Virus record (IMG/VR): IMGVR_UViG_3300035670_000565
Location: 1 to 39,419 of that record
Source of the DNA: a virus
Reading direction: 5' to 3' (one strand)
DNA: 39,419 bases
Shown: one piece after another, positions 8,748-16,938 of the stretch
Position numbering within the stretch: the stretch's first letter is position 1
How the letters are laid out: the number at the start of each line of letters is the position of its first letter
Made by a program: the position numbers and the translations under genes
The notes under the pieces: model-generated
Told to the model about the DNA's origin: nothing
The model's database searches: none
The model's input: only the letters and a program-made list of their open reading frames with translations

Positions 8748-9992
8748 ATGAGTTTAGCGGCAGCGGCTCTGAACAAAGCAAACACTGTGGCAGCAGAGTT
8801 AACAGCATTAAGGACTTCGCTTGGTGTACCTGAGTATAATAACCCTTTAACAGTTGAGAGTGTTGATAATGTTTTAGTGACAGCATTATATGGGTTTGAT
8901 ACTTCGACACTTATTGGAGATGAAATCACAATAGATTTCCAAGGTATAGTGGCAAAAGAAGGAATTGCAGAAGATAATTGGGATAGGTTAAGTGTATTTG
9001 TCTGGGATAGCACGGGAACAAAAGAGGATTATAACCCTGCTGGTTCTGTTTTTATTAATGCACCAGAAGGGGAGGGCACTACAGTAACTAGCGTAGATTT
9101 TGGAACTAGAAATAAAACCATTAATCGCACATACACATACACCGTAACTAATAGCAAACTATTTATAATATTTGGGCTTTATGGTTTAGCCTCAATTTTA
9201 GGAAGTAGAATGTCGTCTGCTCTTACCCTTAATATCAACGGAACTGAAGCTGAAGTTACTGACATAGGACACGGTAAGATATATGGACAGAACGATACTT
9301 TAGAATGGCAAATAGTGAATACTCAAGAAGATATTTCTAATAATCAGTGGTCTGGAAAAACTATGAATATAATTGGTGACAGCATTACTGCAGGCTTACT
9401 ATTAACCGATCCTGTAAATAGTAATTATGCACAATTAGTTGCTAACACGTTAAACATGACATGTAATAATTATGGTATATCAAGTTCTCAAATTGCGGTA
9501 TATGAAACTACACCTGAAACTAGAGATCCAATGGTTGTAAGATATGTCAATATGTCTGACGATGCAGATCTAATAATAGTGGCAGGAGGTACAAACGATT
9601 TTCAATATGCTTTGTGCCCGTTTGGAGATTTTTCTTCTAGGTCTAGTTATGATTTTTATGGTGCTATGCACAATTTATGTGTCGGACTCATAGAAAAATA
9701 CCCCGGTAAAAATATATTGTTTATGACACCTATACATCGTTCACAAGATTTAATAGTCGAACCCGAAAATACAAATGCTAATGGCAAAACACTGTTAGAT
9801 TATTGTAATGCTATTAAACAGGTATGCGCTCGTTACGGCATACCTGTTTTAGATATGTATTCTGAATGTACACTGAATCCTCACATAGAAAGCCAAAAAA
9901 CAACATATGTTCCAGATGGCACGCATCCAAACGAAGATGGACACATTATTATGTCAAAAAGGCTTACAGGTTATTTAAGATCATTGATTTGA
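8748..9992 (+). CDS. SGNH/GDSL hydrolase with N-terminal virion domain
   Basis: A 414-residue protein. The C-terminal half (about residues 205-414) is an SGNH hydrolase: block I IIGDSITAG with nucleophile S212, the GGTND block with N283, and DGTHPNEDGH with D390 and H393. These enzymes remove acetyl or other ester groups from polysaccharide or peptidoglycan. The N-terminal 200 residues begin with a short Ala-rich helix (SLAAAALNKANTVAAEL), possibly a trimerising stem, followed by a beta-rich domain. It directly follows the beta-helix gene, so the two probably act on the same surface glycan. Activity is inferred from the intact motifs; the substrate is unknown. Confidence 0.85.
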   Translation: MSLAAAALNKANTVAAELTALRTSLGVPEYNNPLTVESVDNVLVTALYGFDTSTLIGDEITIDFQGIVAKEGIAEDNWDRLSVFVWDSTGTKEDYNPAGSVFINAPEGEGTTVTSVDFGTRNKTINRTYTYTVTNSKLFIIFGLYGLASILGSRMSSALTLNINGTEAEVTDIGHGKIYGQNDTLEWQIVNTQEDISNNQWSGKTMNIIGDSITAGLLLTDPVNSNYAQLVANTLNMTCNNYGISSSQIAVYETTPETRDPMVVRYVNMSDDADLIIVAGGTNDFQYALCPFGDFSSRSSYDFYGAMHNLCVGLIEKYPGKNILFMTPIHRSQDLIVEPENTNANGKTLLDYCNAIKQVCARYGIPVLDMYSECTLNPHIESQKTTYVPDGTHPNEDGHIIMSKRLTGYLRSLI

Positions 9993-10010
9993 TTTGAAAG
10001 GATTGATAAC

Positions 10011-10406
10011 ATGTCAACATCAATTGAAGTAGAGTTACAATTGCAAGATAGCGAGAGTAATAGTTTTAATTTGGCAGATATAATAAGAGGTGTAGAGGCT
10101 GTTTTTCATGATGCTGCTACTGTCCCAGATAATGGTAATGTCATTGCGGTTAAGGGTTATAAAACATTGTCTGTAGATATATATGGCACAGCTACATCTT
10201 TGACCGTAACATTTTATGGTAAAGGTGCTAGTGGTGAATTGAGAACAATTCAAGGAATTAAGAGGTCAGATTATAGTCTGGCATCTAGCACAACTACACT
10301 TGGACAACTTTGGCAATTTGATGTTTCTGGACTTGAGTCAGTTGTTTTAGATTTGACTGCTGTATCTGGTGGAAATGTTAGCATAAAAGGTTGGCTGGAG
10401 GGATAA
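10011..10406 (+). CDS. Hypothetical protein of head-fibre block
   Basis: A 131-residue protein of unknown function with AAAGGATTG before ATG 10011. It has beta-strand character (GYKTLSVDIYGTATSLTVTFYGKG, FDVSGLESVVLDLTAVSGGNVSIKGWLEG), resembling small carbohydrate-binding or Ig-like modules seen in virion proteins. The stop codon abuts the next start, so translation is probably coupled to the following small gene. Confidence 0.5.
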   Translation: MSTSIEVELQLQDSESNSFNLADIIRGVEAVFHDAATVPDNGNVIAVKGYKTLSVDIYGTATSLTVTFYGKGASGELRTIQGIKRSDYSLASSTTTLGQLWQFDVSGLESVVLDLTAVSGGNVSIKGWLEG

Positions 10407-10577
10407 ATGAAATTAAATTTAATTATAGCTGCTATCGCACCAATACTTGATTTTTTAAACATTACTTCAAAATCTAAATTTGAGTTTGTTGCTCAAAATA
10501 AAATTCAATTTTATTCAAAAAATTTATCCGAATATCAGTTTACAGCACGTGCAAAAATTGATTTTATGGCGAGGTGA
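10407..10577 (+). CDS. Small hypothetical protein, 56 residues
   Basis: ATG 10407 follows the previous stop codon with no gap, and GGCTGGAGGG just upstream can serve as ribosome binding site. The protein begins with a hydrophobic stretch (MKLNLIIAAIAPILDFLNI) and continues with KSKFEFVAQNKIQFYSKNL. The N-terminus could be a membrane or packing helix. No family recognised. The tight spacing on both sides supports it as a real gene. Confidence 0.5.
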   Translation: MKLNLIIAAIAPILDFLNITSKSKFEFVAQNKIQFYSKNLSEYQFTARAKIDFMAR

Positions 10578-10581
10578 GAAA

Positions 10582-10872
10582 ATGAATCAATTTGTTAAAC
10601 AATCTGATGAGATAATTACTTTTTCTATGGATTATACAAATTTACTTGATACTGGAGAGACAATTGCAAGCAAAACAATTTTAGCTTACGATAGCGGTAA
10701 CAATAATGTCACATCAAGTTTAATCGTAACATCAACAATTGTTGATTCAGTTGTAAAAGTTAGAGTACAAGCAGGGACTAATGGATACAAGTACAAAATA
10801 ACAATCCGAATAACCACAAGTGATTCAAACGTATATGAAGAAGATGTATTTATGTTGATTCAAAACACATAA
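10582..10872 (+). CDS. Hypothetical virion protein with GETI motif
   Basis: A 96-residue protein starting at ATG 10582 after GGCGAGGTGAG. The opening FVKQSDEIITFSMDYTNLL-DTGETIASKTI is a pattern I associate with small Ig-like proteins encoded near the head-tail connector in many phages: a strand, an acidic linker, GETI, then strands ending in EEDVFMLIQ. The connector gene follows after 17 nt. The exact role is unknown; a small decoration or adaptor protein is plausible. Confidence 0.6.
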   Translation: MNQFVKQSDEIITFSMDYTNLLDTGETIASKTILAYDSGNNNVTSSLIVTSTIVDSVVKVRVQAGTNGYKYKITIRITTSDSNVYEEDVFMLIQNT

Positions 10873-10889
10873 ATAAAGGAGGTAAACTT

Positions 10890-11471
10890 GTGTATAGACT
10901 AACGCTCAAAACAGCTCCTGCAAGCGAACCAATAACACTAGGTGAAGCAAAAGATTATTTAAAAATTGACATTGACAATGAAGATTTTTATATTTTATCT
11001 TTAATTATTGCAGCTAGAAAGTTTTGTGAAAACTATCAGAATCGAGCATATATAACTCAAGTTTGGGAAATGTCACTTGATTACTGGGACAATAATATAA
11101 TAGAGATACCAAAAGGCAACTTACAAACAGTAGATAGTATTGTATACAAAGATTCGGATGGAGTATCTACAACACTTGCAAATACTGAGTATGTGTATAG
11201 CATTAGAGGCATTTTAGGAAGATTAACTCCGGCATATGGCAAAATTTTTCCGACATTTACGCCTTATCCGCTTGATGCAATCGTAATTACATTTACTTGT
11301 GGTTATGGAGCTTCAACAGCGGTGCCAGAAACAATAAAACAGGCAATGTATTTATTAATATCGCATTGGTACGAAAATAGGGTGCCTTTAGCTGACAAAA
11401 TGATAGTGCCGGACGAGCTTAATTTTGCTGTGACTGCATTATTGTGGCAGGAAAGGATTGTGAACTTATGA
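10890..11471 (+). CDS. Head-tail connector protein, gp6-like
   Basis: Adaptor that binds the portal and forms the first ring of the head-tail connector, 193 residues. The pattern ITLGEAKDYLKIDIDNEDFYILSLIIAARKFCENYQNRAYITQ is characteristic of the HK97 gp6 / phiE125 gp8 connector family. The C-terminal PETIKQAMYLLISHWYENR is also diagnostic. A GTG start at 10890 follows AAAGGAGGT. The end overlaps the head-closure gene start by 4 nt, the usual coupling in connector operons. Confidence 0.88.
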   Translation: MYRLTLKTAPASEPITLGEAKDYLKIDIDNEDFYILSLIIAARKFCENYQNRAYITQVWEMSLDYWDNNIIEIPKGNLQTVDSIVYKDSDGVSTTLANTEYVYSIRGILGRLTPAYGKIFPTFTPYPLDAIVITFTCGYGASTAVPETIKQAMYLLISHWYENRVPLADKMIVPDELNFAVTALLWQERIVNL

Positions 11472-11788
11472 ACTGCGGTAGATTAAGGCATAAAATAGAT
11501 ATTCAAATTGAATCGACAGCTCAAAACAGTTACGGTGAGCAAACACAGTCATGGTCTAATTACTTATCTAGCATATGGGCAAGCATCGATCCTATTGCCG
11601 GAAAAGAATATTTTGCAAGTGATAAATTAAATGCCGATGTCAGTCACAAAATTAGGATAAGATTTAGAACCGGTATTTTGCCAAAAATGCGTGTCAAATA
11701 TAATAGTCGTTATTTTGATATTATATCTGTTATTAATTTTGAAGAGCGTGGAAAGGAACTATTGTTGATGTGTAAGGAGGCGGTTTAA
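11468..11788 (+). CDS. Head closure / head-tail joining protein
   Basis: Small stopper protein (SPP1 gp16-like, phage head-tail adaptor family) that closes the connector after packaging, 106 residues. Typical features are an early RLRHKIDIQ strand, the middle WASIDPIAGKEYFASDKLNADVSHKIRIRF segment and a final FDIISVINFEERGKELLLMCKE strand. I prefer ATG 11468, overlapping the previous stop as ATGA and preceded by GGAAAGGA, over a start 24 nt upstream. It is followed directly by the gp10-like gene. Confidence 0.85.
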   Translation: MNCGRLRHKIDIQIESTAQNSYGEQTQSWSNYLSSIWASIDPIAGKEYFASDKLNADVSHKIRIRFRTGILPKMRVKYNSRYFDIISVINFEERGKELLLMCKEAV

Positions 11789-12223
11789 ATGGCACAAGCA
11801 ACAATAACAGGCGTTGAAGAGTTGCAGCGGATGTTGGAGCGTGGAGCAAGGGCAACGGCTAAGATGTTAACTTATGCAAGTAAAAAAGGCGCAAATATGG
11901 CAAGAATGGATACTAAAGGTAGAAGCCCAGTCGATACAGGATTATTGATGAGAAGCATAAAGTTAAAAGCTGAAAAAAGACGAACAGGAAAAAAAGTATA
12001 TCAAATTAAATTTATAGATGATAGATTAGTAAAATTTTCAAAAGCAGGAAAACGATCTTTTTATCCTGCATCGCAAGAATACGGATGGATAACTAAAAGC
12101 GGAAACTATCACATGCCATCACATGCAGGGTTTTTTAAAGGTGGAATAATGAATAACAGAAATCAAATAAACAACACAATTGTAAACGAGCTTGCAGGAG
12201 CATTGAGAGCGTTAGGATGGTGA
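11789..12223 (+). CDS. Tail completion protein, HK97 gp10 family
   Basis: A 144-residue basic protein of the HK97 gp10 / neck family that takes part in joining head and tail. It shows GVEELQRMLERGARATAKMLTYASKKGANMAR, the typical gp10 helix, then KGRSPVDTGLLMRSIKLK, then a GYFKGG-like end (HAGFFKGG). It abuts the stop of the head-closure gene, with AAGGAGGCGG immediately upstream. Position between head closure and tail terminator supports the call. Confidence 0.85.
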   Translation: MAQATITGVEELQRMLERGARATAKMLTYASKKGANMARMDTKGRSPVDTGLLMRSIKLKAEKRRTGKKVYQIKFIDDRLVKFSKAGKRSFYPASQEYGWITKSGNYHMPSHAGFFKGGIMNNRNQINNTIVNELAGALRALGW

Positions 12224-12229
12224 TAAACA

Positions 12230-12619
12230 ATGGCAATTGAAACCGCAATAGTAACAGAACTAAGTGCAGTAACAGGTTTAAGCGGCAAAGTTTTTCCTAT
12301 AGTCGCACAACAAAACACAGTCGTTCCATACGTGACATATAAGCTAGTTGATAGCGAACGCAAAAGGATATTAACATCGCCATCAGGACTAGTTGAAGCA
12401 CCGTATCAAATAGATGTGTTTCATAGCAGCTATTCCGCACTAAAACTTTTAACTGATGCAATAATTGCAGAATTAAAGACATGGGAACAAACAAATTTAG
12501 GCATCACTGGCGAATATGTACAAGCAATTGAAATAAGTGAAGGTATTGAGACATTTGACGATGAAACAAACTTGTATCAAGGCACGATAGATATACATTT
12601 ATCATATAACGAAACTTAA
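12230..12619 (+). CDS. Tail terminator protein (DUF3168-like)
   Basis: Caps the tail tube and fixes its length, forming the interface with the connector. The 129-residue product has the family layout: an N-terminal helix (IETAIVTELSAVTGLSGKVFPI), then VPYVTYKLVDSERKRILTS, APYQIDVFHSSYSALKLLTDAI, and a closing TNLYQGTIDIHLSY. It lies immediately before the major tail protein, where this gene is expected. Spacing to the previous gene is 6 nt. Confidence 0.82.
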   Translation: MAIETAIVTELSAVTGLSGKVFPIVAQQNTVVPYVTYKLVDSERKRILTSPSGLVEAPYQIDVFHSSYSALKLLTDAIIAELKTWEQTNLGITGEYVQAIEISEGIETFDDETNLYQGTIDIHLSYNET

Positions 12620-12647
12620 AAAATAAAAATTAGAAAGGATGATACAA

Positions 12648-13364
12648 ATGGGAGCAGCAAGAGGAATTGGAACAACTTTTGCAAAAGGCGTTACAAACAT
12701 AGGTGTTTTGACAAATATCAAGCCTCCTGAAAAGTCAGCGGATACAGTCGAAACAACAACACTTGATAGCTCAAATGGCTATAAAACATTTATTCAAGGA
12801 ATGCGAGACGGCGGTGAAGTAACAGTACAAGGATATTTCGATGTGACTGATAGTGGACAAATTGCAATGGATACAGCACATGACGCAGGAACTGTTGATG
12901 CTTATACCATAACATTTCCTTCAGGTATGGGATCACCTACATTTACCTTTAATGCAGTTGTCACAAAGTTTGTTGTTGGGGAATCTAATCTTGAAGATGC
13001 GGTTGCTTTTGAAGTTACGCTCAAAGTTTCTGGAAAACCATCGCTAAACACATCGGCTTCTGGTGGTTTAACTAACTTATCATTAACAGGTGCAGGGGGA
13101 ACACTATCACCAACATTTAGTGCTGCTTTAAGAAACTATATGTTTGATGGAGTTTCTGCTTCTTCTGTGACAGTCACACCAACAGCAGCTAGTCATACTA
13201 TTGCATTATATGTAGATGACGTTTTTGTAGAAAATGTTACTTCGGGGGCTGCATCATCGGCTATATCACTTACGCTTAATGTAAGTAAACGCATAACTTT
13301 GGTTGTTTACGAAGCAGGAAAAACGGCAATAAAATATAACATAATTGTAAACAAAACATCTTAA
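12648..13364 (+). CDS. Major tail tube protein with C-terminal cadherin-like domain
   Basis: Tail tube subunit of 238 residues. The N-terminal part (to about residue 145) has the tube-protein pattern: TTFAKGVTNIGVLTNIKPP, ETTTLDSSNGYKTFIQGMRDGGEVTVQGYFD and AVAFEVTLKVSGKPSL. The last 90 residues form a separate Ig-like beta-sandwich (LTNLSLTGAGGTLSPTFSAA, then VTVTPTAASHTIALYVD), like the cadherin-like domain often displayed on tail tubes. I chose ATG 12648, 8 nt after AAAGGA, over an ATG at 12639 that overlaps that site. Confidence 0.88.
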   Translation: MGAARGIGTTFAKGVTNIGVLTNIKPPEKSADTVETTTLDSSNGYKTFIQGMRDGGEVTVQGYFDVTDSGQIAMDTAHDAGTVDAYTITFPSGMGSPTFTFNAVVTKFVVGESNLEDAVAFEVTLKVSGKPSLNTSASGGLTNLSLTGAGGTLSPTFSAALRNYMFDGVSASSVTVTPTAASHTIALYVDDVFVENVTSGAASSAISLTLNVSKRITLVVYEAGKTAIKYNIIVNKTS

Positions 13365-13375
13365 TTAACTTAATA

Positions 13376-13405
13376 GGGTGGGCGTAAGCCCTCCCCTTCT
13401 TTTTA
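13376..13405 (+). terminator. Hairpin terminator after major tail protein
   Basis: GGGTGGGC pairs with GCCCTCCC (one T-T mismatch) around a GTAA tetraloop, followed by a T-rich run to 13405. Like the hairpin at 6049, it lies behind a highly expressed structural gene and probably reduces transcription into the tail-chaperone genes. Confidence 0.65.
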
Positions 13406-13430
13406 TAATAATTTTATGGAGGGCTAAAAA

Positions 13431-13814
13431 ATGCCAAAATTTATTGAAAAAACTTTAGATGTTGAAAGAAAATTTAGATTAAACCTTGCAGCACAGCAAC
13501 GTATTGAAAAAAAGTTTAAAAAACCATTTGCAAAAATTAATCATGAAGAATTAACAATTGAAGATTTTTCTTTTATTATATTTGCAACTCTTAGCGATGA
13601 AGACAGAAAAGAAATTGCAACATCTGAAAAACTAATTGAAATTCTTGACGAATATATGAGTCTTGGAGACATTCAAAAACTTTTCATTGAAATAGTTGAG
13701 GAGGCTTTTGGAAAAAACGCTCAAAGGACAGCGGAGGAACTTCCGGAAGTGGAAGATCCAGAGGAGAATGGAACTGGGATGAAGCAATTTCAAACGCTGT
13801 CCGATGTGGAATAA
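13431..13814 (+). CDS. Tail assembly chaperone (gpG-like)
   Basis: A 127-residue soluble protein that coats the tape measure during tail assembly. Position between tube and tape measure, small size, and an acidic C-terminus are typical of lambda gpG equivalents. The visible pattern is KTLDVERKFRLNLAAQQRIEKKF, then LTIEDFSFIIFATLSDEDRKEIA. It carries an in-frame A AAA AAC slippery heptamer at 13712-13718, where a fraction of ribosomes should shift -1 and continue into the downstream reading frame. Termination in frame 0 is at 13814. Confidence 0.85.
   Translation: MPKFIEKTLDVERKFRLNLAAQQRIEKKFKKPFAKINHEELTIEDFSFIIFATLSDEDRKEIATSEKLIEILDEYMSLGDIQKLFIEIVEEAFGKNAQRTAEELPEVEDPEENGTGMKQFQTLSDVE
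13712..13718 (+). promoter_or_regulatory. Programmed -1 frameshift site A AAA AAC
   Basis: The heptamer is exactly in the X XXY YYZ phase relative to the gpG reading frame (codons GGA AAA AAC). It is one of the most efficient bacterial -1 slippery sequences. The -1 frame is open from here to 14071, while frame 0 ends about 100 nt downstream. A short CGGA / TCCG stem can form about 13 nt downstream, but no strong pseudoknot is obvious. Confidence 0.82.
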
Positions 13815-14071
13815 GTATTAATGATTTTTGGAATTTAACAGTTAACGAACTTAATATAATGATTGAGGCTTATGCCTTTAGAGAAAAAGCCGATTTAAAG
13901 AAGCAAATAATCGCATCTTTTTATTCGGCTTATTTCAGTTTAAAAGGTCAAAAAGGCTTAAAAGGAAAAGATTTAGAAGAAGTTTTAAACAAAATTGATA
14001 GTAATGAAAATAAAGAAATGACGGCAGAAGAAATATTTAGTGTTTGTAAAGCAATGGCAGGAGGTGAATAA
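13718..14071 (+). CDS. Tail chaperone -1 frameshift extension (gpGT T domain)
   Basis: Second part of a predicted gpG-T fusion. Reading in the -1 frame from 13718 gives an uninterrupted stretch to TAA 14069-14071. It includes EWNWDEAISNAVRCGISINDFW and NELNIMIEAYAFREKADL, strongly resembling the second tail-chaperone frame of other siphoviruses. An internal ATG at 13859 exists but has no good ribosome binding site and would cut off the conserved W-D-E-A-I and F-W parts, so frameshift expression is preferred. The fusion would be about 213 residues. The tape measure gene follows at 14076. Confidence 0.8.
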   Translation, partial: RSKDSGGTSGSGRSRGEWNWDEAISNAVRCGISINDFWNLTVNELNIMIEAYAFREKADLKKQIIASFYSAYFSLKGQKGLKGKDLEEVLNKIDSNENKEMTAEEIFSVCKAMAGGE

Positions 14072-14075
14072 ACAG

Positions 14076-16559
14076 ATGGCTTTTGTAGGAAATATTATTG
14101 CTCGTGTTGGAGCTAATACTACAGGATTGCAAAGAGGATTGTCGCAGGCTCAACGTAACTTAGGTAGTTTTAGAAATATTTCAAGTGCTGCTATTAGATC
14201 TGCACAAACCGCAATTGTTGCATCGTTAGCTACAATTGGAGCTGCATTTGCAATGGTGGCTAAAGAGTCAACTAGTCAGGCTATGGAATATGAAGCAGCT
14301 GTCCAAAGAATAGCATTTATGTTTGGGTCATCTGCAAAAGATATTTTGCAATTTTCTCAAACAACAGCGAAAGCTTTTAATTTATCACGGCTAGAGGCTG
14401 TTAAATATTCTGCCGTTTATGGAAATTTATTATCTTCAATCGCAAAAGATAATAACACATTATTAACATATACTACAGACCTTTTAAAAGCATCTGCCGT
14501 TGTTGCAAGCTCGACTGGCAAAAACATGGAAGAAGTAATGGAAAGAATAAGAAGTGGGTTACTAGGCAATACAGAAGCAATTGAAGATTTAGGAATTAAT
14601 GTTAATGTTGCAATGATTGAATCAACAAAAGCATTTCAAAAATTTGCGAACGGAAAGAGCTGGGATCAGCTTAATTTTCAAACTCAACAATCTATAAGAT
14701 ATTTTGCAATATTAGAACAGGCAAACACAAAATTCGGACAAAGTTTATATGAAAATACTGCATCGGGATTACAGTCAGTAACGGCAGAATTAAAAAATGC
14801 TTCGCTAAACTTAGGACTTGCATTTTTGCCTGCTATAAATGCAGTAATGCCAATGTTAAAAAGTTTTGCCGAAATATTAACTTCAATTACCGGAACTTTT
14901 ATGTCTTTCATGAACTCATTGTTTGGAGTTAAAGAAACTGCAAAATCAAGTGTAACAGCTCAAAATAATTTAGCTGGAGCTATGGACAAGGCTGGTAAAA
15001 AAGCAAAAGGAAGTGTTGCAGGTTTTGATGAAGTTAATCAGTTACAGGAAAGTATTGCTGAAAATTCTGAATCTATAGCGAATAATATGAATGCTTCTGG
15101 TAATACCGGAGGAAATTTGTTTGAAATGCCAAAAGTTGAAATTCCTGAAAGCATTAAAACGTTTGCAGCTGAAACAAAAAAATTACTTACGCCACTTGGA
15201 GAAGCTTTTAGTGATTTGTGGCAATCAATCAAAGATGTTGGAAGTGCAATTGCAGATTTAAAAAATAATCCAACTATGAAAGATATTTTTAGTGTGGCAA
15301 GTACACTTGCAGTAGATGTCATGACGGGAGCTTTAAAAAGTTTATCTGGAGTCCTTGAAACTTTAGCTGGGGGAATTAATATTGTAAATGGCATAATGAA
15401 AGGTGACTTTAGCACAAGCTTAACAGGAGTTGAACAGCTTGTAAGTGGATTATATAAAACATTTAGAGGATTTTTAGAACCACTAAAAAGCACTTTGTTG
15501 AAAGATATTATAACTGCCATGGATGAAATTGTAAAGAAAATTGGAGACGGATGGCAAAAAATTAAAGAAGATGCTAAAAAATATAACGATCCTACAAAAT
15601 TAGAATTTAAAGATTTTTTGGATTATTTTACTGATGAAGCTAAAATTTTATATAAAGATTTAACTAAAATCATGAGTGATATATGGACATCAATAAAAGA
15701 TACTGCAAACAAAACATGGACTAGAACAAAAGAAATTGTATCATATATTTGGGAAGAAATCAAACTTATTACTTGGGATGATGTTAAAAATAAAATCTTA
15801 ACATCATGGGAAAATCTTAAAATTGAATCAGGGGTTAAATGGGAAGAATTTAAGCTGTTAATGAGTACATTATGGACAAATGTTAAAAATTTTGTCGGAT
15901 GGGATTCTATTAAAACTACAATTATAAAATCATGGGACGATTTAAAAACAGAAACAGGGACTAAGTGGGAAGAATTTAAAACGTTTTTGAGCGAAGAGTG
16001 GACAAAAGTAAAAGATGGTACAACTTGGTCAATAATTACGGATGCAATTCTAACAACATGGGAAACTCTTAAAACCAAAACAGGAACAATATTTACAGGA
16101 ATAAAAGAAACAATTAAAGGATTAATAAACGATGTTATTGACAAAGTAAATAATTTTATTAGACAAATTAATTCAACAAAAATAAGTATTCCTGCCGTTA
16201 TTGTTGGTGGTAAAACATTATTTTCAGGTGCAAATCTTGGATTTCCTAACATTTCAGAAGTTCCAAGACTAGCTCAAGGTGGAATAATTTCCTCTCCTAC
16301 ATTAGCAATGATGGGAGAAGCAGGAACAGAAGCAGTAGTTCCTCTCGAAAACACAAGTTTTGTTGATACATTAGCAGGAGCAATAGGAACGGCGGTATTA
16401 TCTGCAATGCAATTTGCTAATGTCGGAAATTCGAACAATTCGGGATCCCAGAGAGACATTGTTATTAACGTTGATAGCACACAATTAGCCAGAATAATGA
16501 TACCGGCAATAGACAAGGAAAACGGTAGAACCGGAAGTAAATTAATATATCAAACATAA
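14076..16559 (+). CDS. Tail tape measure protein
   Basis: Sets tail length and helps DNA and tail-tip proteins pass into the cell; 827 residues. The start MAFVGNIIARVGANTTGLQRGLSQAQRNL is typical of tape measures, followed by hydrophobic AIVASLATIGAAFAMVA and the KNMEEVMERIRSGLLGNTEAIEDLGI segment. About residues 545-680 hold tandem Trp-rich repeats of about 40 residues (SWENLK..GVKWEEFK, SWDDLK..GTKWEEFK, TWETLK..GTIFTGIK). The C-terminus has the common AQGGIISSPTLAMMGEAGTEAVVPLE motif. I chose ATG 14076, after AGGAGGTG, over an ATG at 14040 inside the previous gene. Confidence 0.95.
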   Translation: MAFVGNIIARVGANTTGLQRGLSQAQRNLGSFRNISSAAIRSAQTAIVASLATIGAAFAMVAKESTSQAMEYEAAVQRIAFMFGSSAKDILQFSQTTAKAFNLSRLEAVKYSAVYGNLLSSIAKDNNTLLTYTTDLLKASAVVASSTGKNMEEVMERIRSGLLGNTEAIEDLGINVNVAMIESTKAFQKFANGKSWDQLNFQTQQSIRYFAILEQANTKFGQSLYENTASGLQSVTAELKNASLNLGLAFLPAINAVMPMLKSFAEILTSITGTFMSFMNSLFGVKETAKSSVTAQNNLAGAMDKAGKKAKGSVAGFDEVNQLQESIAENSESIANNMNASGNTGGNLFEMPKVEIPESIKTFAAETKKLLTPLGEAFSDLWQSIKDVGSAIADLKNNPTMKDIFSVASTLAVDVMTGALKSLSGVLETLAGGINIVNGIMKGDFSTSLTGVEQLVSGLYKTFRGFLEPLKSTLLKDIITAMDEIVKKIGDGWQKIKEDAKKYNDPTKLEFKDFLDYFTDEAKILYKDLTKIMSDIWTSIKDTANKTWTRTKEIVSYIWEEIKLITWDDVKNKILTSWENLKIESGVKWEEFKLLMSTLWTNVKNFVGWDSIKTTIIKSWDDLKTETGTKWEEFKTFLSEEWTKVKDGTTWSIITDAILTTWETLKTKTGTIFTGIKETIKGLINDVIDKVNNFIRQINSTKISIPAVIVGGKTLFSGANLGFPNISEVPRLAQGGIISSPTLAMMGEAGTEAVVPLENTSFVDTLAGAIGTAVLSAMQFANVGNSNNSGSQRDIVINVDSTQLARIMIPAIDKENGRTGSKLIYQT

Positions 16560-16577
16560 GCCCAAAGGGGTGATTTT

Positions 16578-16925
16578 ATGTTATCAATCAATAGTGTTGC
16601 AATTGATACACCGTCAGAGTTTAGTGTGGGTGTATATGACATTACAAAATCAGAACGAAATGCAAACGGAAACATGATAATTGAAAAGATTACAACAAAA
16701 AGAAAGCTTGAATTAACATATAATTACTTGAGCAATTCGGCTCTTTCTACTCTCCTCAGTGCCATTGCTGCATCTGTTACATTTACAGTATCTTATCCAG
16801 ACCCCGTAACAGGTGCAGCCAGAAATGGCACTTTTTACTCAGGAGATAAATCTATAGGAATGATTGATTATCAATCCGGTACACCACGTTGGCAAAAAGT
16901 AAAATTTAATTTAATTGAGATATAA
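16578..16925 (+). CDS. Small tail protein, DUF6711-like
   Basis: A 115-residue protein between tape measure and the tail-tip protein. The opening LSINSVAIDTPSEFSVGVYDITKSERNA and the KRKLELTYNYLS segment are, to my recollection, typical of the DUF6711 family found at this position in siphoviruses of Bacillota. The fold looks like a compact beta-barrel with a final WQKVKFNLIEI strand, similar to small distal-tail or hub-adaptor proteins. The function is inferred from position. Confidence 0.7.
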   Translation: MLSINSVAIDTPSEFSVGVYDITKSERNANGNMIIEKITTKRKLELTYNYLSNSALSTLLSAIAASVTFTVSYPDPVTGAARNGTFYSGDKSIGMIDYQSGTPRWQKVKFNLIEI

Positions 16926-16938
16926 TGGGGGGTGTTGC

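Noticed and set aside
13859-14071. Independent 70-residue gene
   Set aside because: Its ATG has no convincing ribosome binding site and the conserved sequence extends upstream in the same frame to the slippery site, so it is the frameshift extension of the tail chaperone.
15623-16252. Long minus-strand open frame of 209 codons inside the tape measure gene
   Set aside because: It is a shadow of the AT-rich repeat coding sequence, without ribosome binding site or recognisable protein features.
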